In this document: piece after piece, positions 33,911 to 37,500 of the stretch
Position numbering within the stretch: the first letter of the stretch is position 1
Layout: each line of letters opens with the position of its first letter
DNA from: Chrysomallon squamiferum
Lineage: Eukaryota; Mollusca; Gastropoda; Neomphalida; Peltospiridae
NCBI GenBank assembly: GCA_012295275.1
Contig: CM022669.1
Location: 12,810,172 to 12,847,671, forward strand
Direction of reading: 5' to 3'
DNA length: 37,500 nt
The notes under the pieces: model-generated
What the model saw: the letters and a program-made list of their open reading frames with translations, nothing else
Told to the model about the DNA's origin: nothing
Databases searched by the model: none
Program-made: the position numbers and the translations under genes

Positions 33911-35680
33911 AATAGTTGCAATTATGAAATATTCTGAGTCTTCAGAAAGAAAACAAATTTACTTTGAGGAGGCAAAGCCAGTCAAATGAAAAGATAATCT
34001 GAAATTCTAACAGTGATAGAATGGTGTTAACGATGGTGAATGCGATTGCCGTAGTAGTAGTGGTTGATGTAACAAAAAATTAATAACTGTAGTAATAGTA
34101 GCAATAATTTTGGTGTCTCGCAAATATCTTGCAAGTAATTTCTTTCTTTCTTTTTTTTTTTTTTTTTCAAAAAATAAATAAAAAATGTCAAAAGCACATT
34201 TGGTTATATTGGGGGGGGGCAGTTTTAAAAATGTATTTTATGTTTGATGTTATACTTTCGTTTTTCTATTTATAGATATCCATGAAAAGATATCTTGGTT
34301 AATCGTTTGGTTTTCTTGCTGTATAAACTGTAATAGATCGATTATTTTTTGGTTACTTTCGGATCAACTGCAGATAGATGGCTCAGAAAACGGTCAGTTT
34401 GTACAGATGTCGATATTTACACTGTATGAAAATACATCCATGCCTCGTCCGAAAACACTTAGCAACACTTTAATAGTCCCGTCCAAGAACAGCTCCGTCG
34501 TCAAGGATAATGGATAATTCAGGTTCCGGGCCCATAATCTAAATAAAGTGCTATCATTGACCAGTCGTTTATTTTTGATCGCCATCTTGACTCAGAGAGT
34601 CACGTGGGGTCTGATCTGTTTACCTCCCACTGAAAAATATCTGTGTACTTCTGCGTAAGGAAAAAACCAATCCATTTTCATTGTAAATGTTGACACGTTT
34701 TCAGCCTGTCTGAAACATTAGGGACAGAACGCCAATTGCTGGAATGATTATCTCTACAACACTGGAAGCGATTAATTTTCTTTTGTTTACATGTGGTAGT
34801 TTTAATTACGGAAAGTCTAGAAGCCACCAGAAGCTGGCAGAGTCAAAAGGGAACTGTTTGCATTTAAAGAAAACGAGAAAGCAGCATCGTTAACTTTGAG
34901 GTTACGAAACAATCAAAATTCAATAACTGGTCAAACAATCCACGAAATCCTCTTAACAAAATACACAATAAATATTTTAAAAAAAAAGAAAAAAAAAAAA
35001 AGATATTTTCAGTTGTTTTATTTTGTTTTCTGTTACTCAAACGTTCCTTTTAGCCATCGCCAATCCAGCGACAATCTACAAACAAGATGTACAAGCCTTT
35101 GGCATTCGTTCGAAGCGATCAATTTATAATTTATGAGCTGAACTTTTTTGCCTCAATATTAAAGCTCTAAAAAGACATAATACTAAATAAACCATTCCTT
35201 TCCTTGACATTATTGTTTTCCTATTACCATTCTGTACAACTCTTTGTGACGTAAGTTCTTGACAGAAATCCGCCATCCAACGCTCTCAATCCACACAAAG
35301 AGTCAGTTTGATCATTTTATTAATTTTATTATGAATTTTAGAGATAGAAACCCATTTTCTCGACATGGCGATTTTTTACGTTAATTTACTGCACCTGTGA
35401 CTACATTGATAAAAACGGTTGTTCTGCACTGACTTAAAGCTGTGAGTTACACGTAAAATCGTGTTTTATGGACTAATTGCCACGTATTAATTACCACAAT
35501 AACCGTACGTTAAGACCATTAGCTATAATGTGATCTAAAGTCTGATGAACGTAAACATCTGATATTAAAAGAACACTGATTTACACTGACAAGGTTGAAC
35601 TTTTATCGGTTTCTCTTTTCTGGCCTTGATAAAGTCAATGAGCTGGTTTTGTCCACGGTTCCAGCCTCGCTCGGTTATCA

Positions 35681-35732
<52 letters not shown>

Positions 35733-35907
35733 TTGTTGTTGTTGTTGTTGTTGTTGTTTTGTTGTTGTTTTGTAATTGTGGATGTTGTTGTTTTTGGTGC
35801 TGTCGTTACTGTTGCTATTGCAATGCGGGTGCAATAGAATATTATCTATTGTTATTATTATTATTATTGCTATTCTTCTTCTTCATTTTCTTCTTCTTCT
35901 TCTTCTT

Positions 35908-35938
<31 letters not shown>

Positions 35939-35949
35939 TTATTATTATA
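35681..35949. repeat. (CTA)n(TTG)n and (TTA)n(TTC)n blocks
   Basis: About 17 CTA units switch directly to TTG units (35681-35760). A second block at 35848-35949 passes from TTA to TTC and back to TTA. Confidence 0.93.
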
Positions 35950-36071
35950 TTTATTTTTACCATGGAAAATAAATCATCATCACCTTTTCAAAAAATAGGT
36001 CGTCCTTTTTATTTATTTATTTATTTTATTTTTGTTAATAATCATTATATTGAAATATGCAGTTAATAACC

Positions 36072-36091
36072 TACGACGAACGACGACGACG

Positions 36092-36145
<54 letters not shown>

Positions 36146-36660
36146 GTAACAACAGATTACAGAAATCACTAATACTAACCTTATTAGACTTTTACTGTGC
36201 TTTGGACTAAAGTAAATAAAACATGTTTAAATGTCTTACCTTATGTAAATAGTGCTATATGAGCTGATAGGACTAAACGTCACAATGATTTTGACGTCAT
36301 AATACCTCGACCTTTAACCTTTTATTGAACGATACACAGAAGTTGATTGAAGCCGGTAATACTTTTGTTTTTGATTTGATGGCGTTTTTTTGTTGTTGTT
36401 GTTGCTTTTGTTCTTGTTCTTGTTTTTCTTCTTATTATTATGAGTGTCCTTCTTCTTATTGTTGTTGTTGTTGTTACTATTATTTAAAAGACTGAATTAA
36501 TATCAACTGCTTTTTTCTCTAGTAAAGTTGTTTTCTATATAAGTTAGTATAGTCTCAATTTGAAATTACATTGTTGTTTTATTATGATTATTATTATTAT
36601 TATTATTATTATATTTATTATTATATTATTGTTGTTGTTGTTGTTGTTATTATTATTATA
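36072..36660. repeat. (GAC)(AAT), (GTT) and (TTA)(TTG) satellites
   Basis: GAC units lead into AAT units at 36072-36143. GTT blocks lie at about 36391-36415 and 36460-36475, and an ATT-to-GTT-to-ATT block at 36581-36660. Confidence 0.9.
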
Positions 36661-36894
36661 TAGAAATAGCAGTTTTTGTTGTTGCTGCTGTTTTTTTTTC
36701 AAATCTAATTATAATACATTTTTTCTTTCTCTGAACCTAATAAAAGAAAAGAAAATGTCATTTCAGAATATTTTTTTATTTTATTTCTCACAATTTGATT
36801 ATTTTTTCTTCTTTTTCTTCTCTTTTTCCCCTCCTTTCAACTGGAACAACTGGAAGTAATTAAGATTTTTTTTTATATATCATGTAATTAAGAC

Positions 36895-36944
36895 TTTTTT
36901 TTTTTTTTTTATTATTTTTTTTTTTTTTTTTTTTTGTATTCCAG

Positions 36945-36977
<33 letters not shown>
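36895..36977. repeat. poly(T) then poly(A)33, 9 bp apart
   Basis: T16 (36895-36910) and T21 (36915-36935) are followed by a 9-bp spacer and A33 (36945-36977), making an almost perfect homopolymer hairpin. Confidence 0.9.
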
Positions 36978-36979
<2 letters not shown>

Positions 36980-37275
36980 ATAATTAGTCTTATTAGGCCA
37001 AAATAAACTAAGGAAAATGATATTTATAAAAAAAAGAGCTTGACAGAAATATCAAATACAAAAAAAGATGAATATTACACACACATTAGATTGATGTGAA
37101 ACCTATTTATTTTTTATATTGCAATTTAATTCGTAATAGAAAATGATTTTGGTAATTTTTTTCATGTTGAGAAAATTAGTTTGAAATAACCAATCTCGTT
37201 TGTTTTGATTTTTCTGTTTTGTTTCGTTTAAATTTTAATTGTATTTTATTTAAGATTTAAAAAAGTTAGTAAATA

Positions 37276-37338
37276 AGTACATAAATAAGTAAGTAAGTAA
37301 GTATGTAAGTAAATAAATAAATAAATAAATAAATAAAT
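37276..37338. repeat. (AAGT)/(AAAT)n microsatellite
   Basis: TAAG units grade into TAAA units. Confidence 0.9.
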
Positions 37339-37500
37339 GCAAATGCTATTCTTTTTAGAATAATGTTTCAGTTAATAGTGCTGTATTATATGAAACTCTA
37401 GAATGTTCATCAGATAAGTTTTAATTTTGTTTTGTTGTTACAACCATTTTAATACCATTACATTTAAGTTATCTCATAATATTTTGAAGTAGAAGATATT

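Larger units (their letters stand above)
33990..37500. other. unassigned sequence, satellites and homopolymers
   Basis: 34380-34640 is less AT-rich and holds a 63-codon minus-strand frame starting at 34585 with no recognisable homology. The remainder is unique AT-rich sequence or the listed repeats. Confidence 0.5.

Noticed and set aside
34394-34585. 63-codon minus-strand frame starting with a good AAGATGG context
   Set aside because: Short, no recognisable homology and no partner exon; kept only as a note in the regional entry.

Overview
This is an animal (eukaryotic) genomic window. It is AT-rich, has spliced exons with canonical GT-AG borders, and is saturated with microsatellites: triplets ATT, ACT, GAT, GTT and TTC, tetramers ATGT, ATTT and GATA, long dinucleotide runs, and long poly(A)/poly(T). 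The density and mix of repeats, together with the type of neural immunoglobulin gene present, best suit a lophotrochozoan, most probably a mollusc and possibly a cephalopod. That assignment is inference; no species-diagnostic sequence was recognised.

One gene is well supported: the 3' half of a plus-strand gene between 9936 and 18487 for a GPI-anchored cell-surface protein with two Ig domains, of the Dpr/DIP/lachesin/zig-8 ('wirin') type. Its pieces are the second half of Ig1 (9936-10155), a 21-nt linker microexon (11134-11154), a possible 51-nt alternative linker exon (14429-14479), a complete Ig2 exon (16937-17227), a 24-nt stalk microexon (17999-18022), and a terminal exon with a hydrophobic GPI-signal tail and stop (18369-18487). 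All internal junctions are phase 1, so the linker and stalk exons can be added or skipped without shifting the frame. The first half of Ig1 and the signal peptide were not found and probably lie to the left of the window. A putative 3' UTR follows, with a degenerate repeat of about 100 bp.

Region by region: 1-9935 is upstream non-coding sequence (probably a long intron) with satellites, an 80-bp tandem duplication and a possible LINE remnant. 9936-18487 is the Ig gene, whose introns carry a long hairpin near the Ig1 exon, a GATA array, a G-quadruplex/GA block and a triplet block abutting the Ig2 splice acceptor. 18488 to about 19550 is the putative 3' UTR. 19550-37500 has no recognisable gene, apart from one weak minus-strand Cys-rich reading frame (29292-29639). 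It does contain a degenerate minisatellite interrupted by a 414-bp element with inverted ends, probably a MITE (24037-24450).

The most unusual items are the 124-nt intronic hairpin (10262-10385), the two phase-1 linker exons that both splice to give Gly-Pro, the recurrent poly(T)-spacer-poly(A) pairs that account for every A or T run of about 23 or more, the MITE-like element inside a minisatellite, and the repeated 3' UTR.
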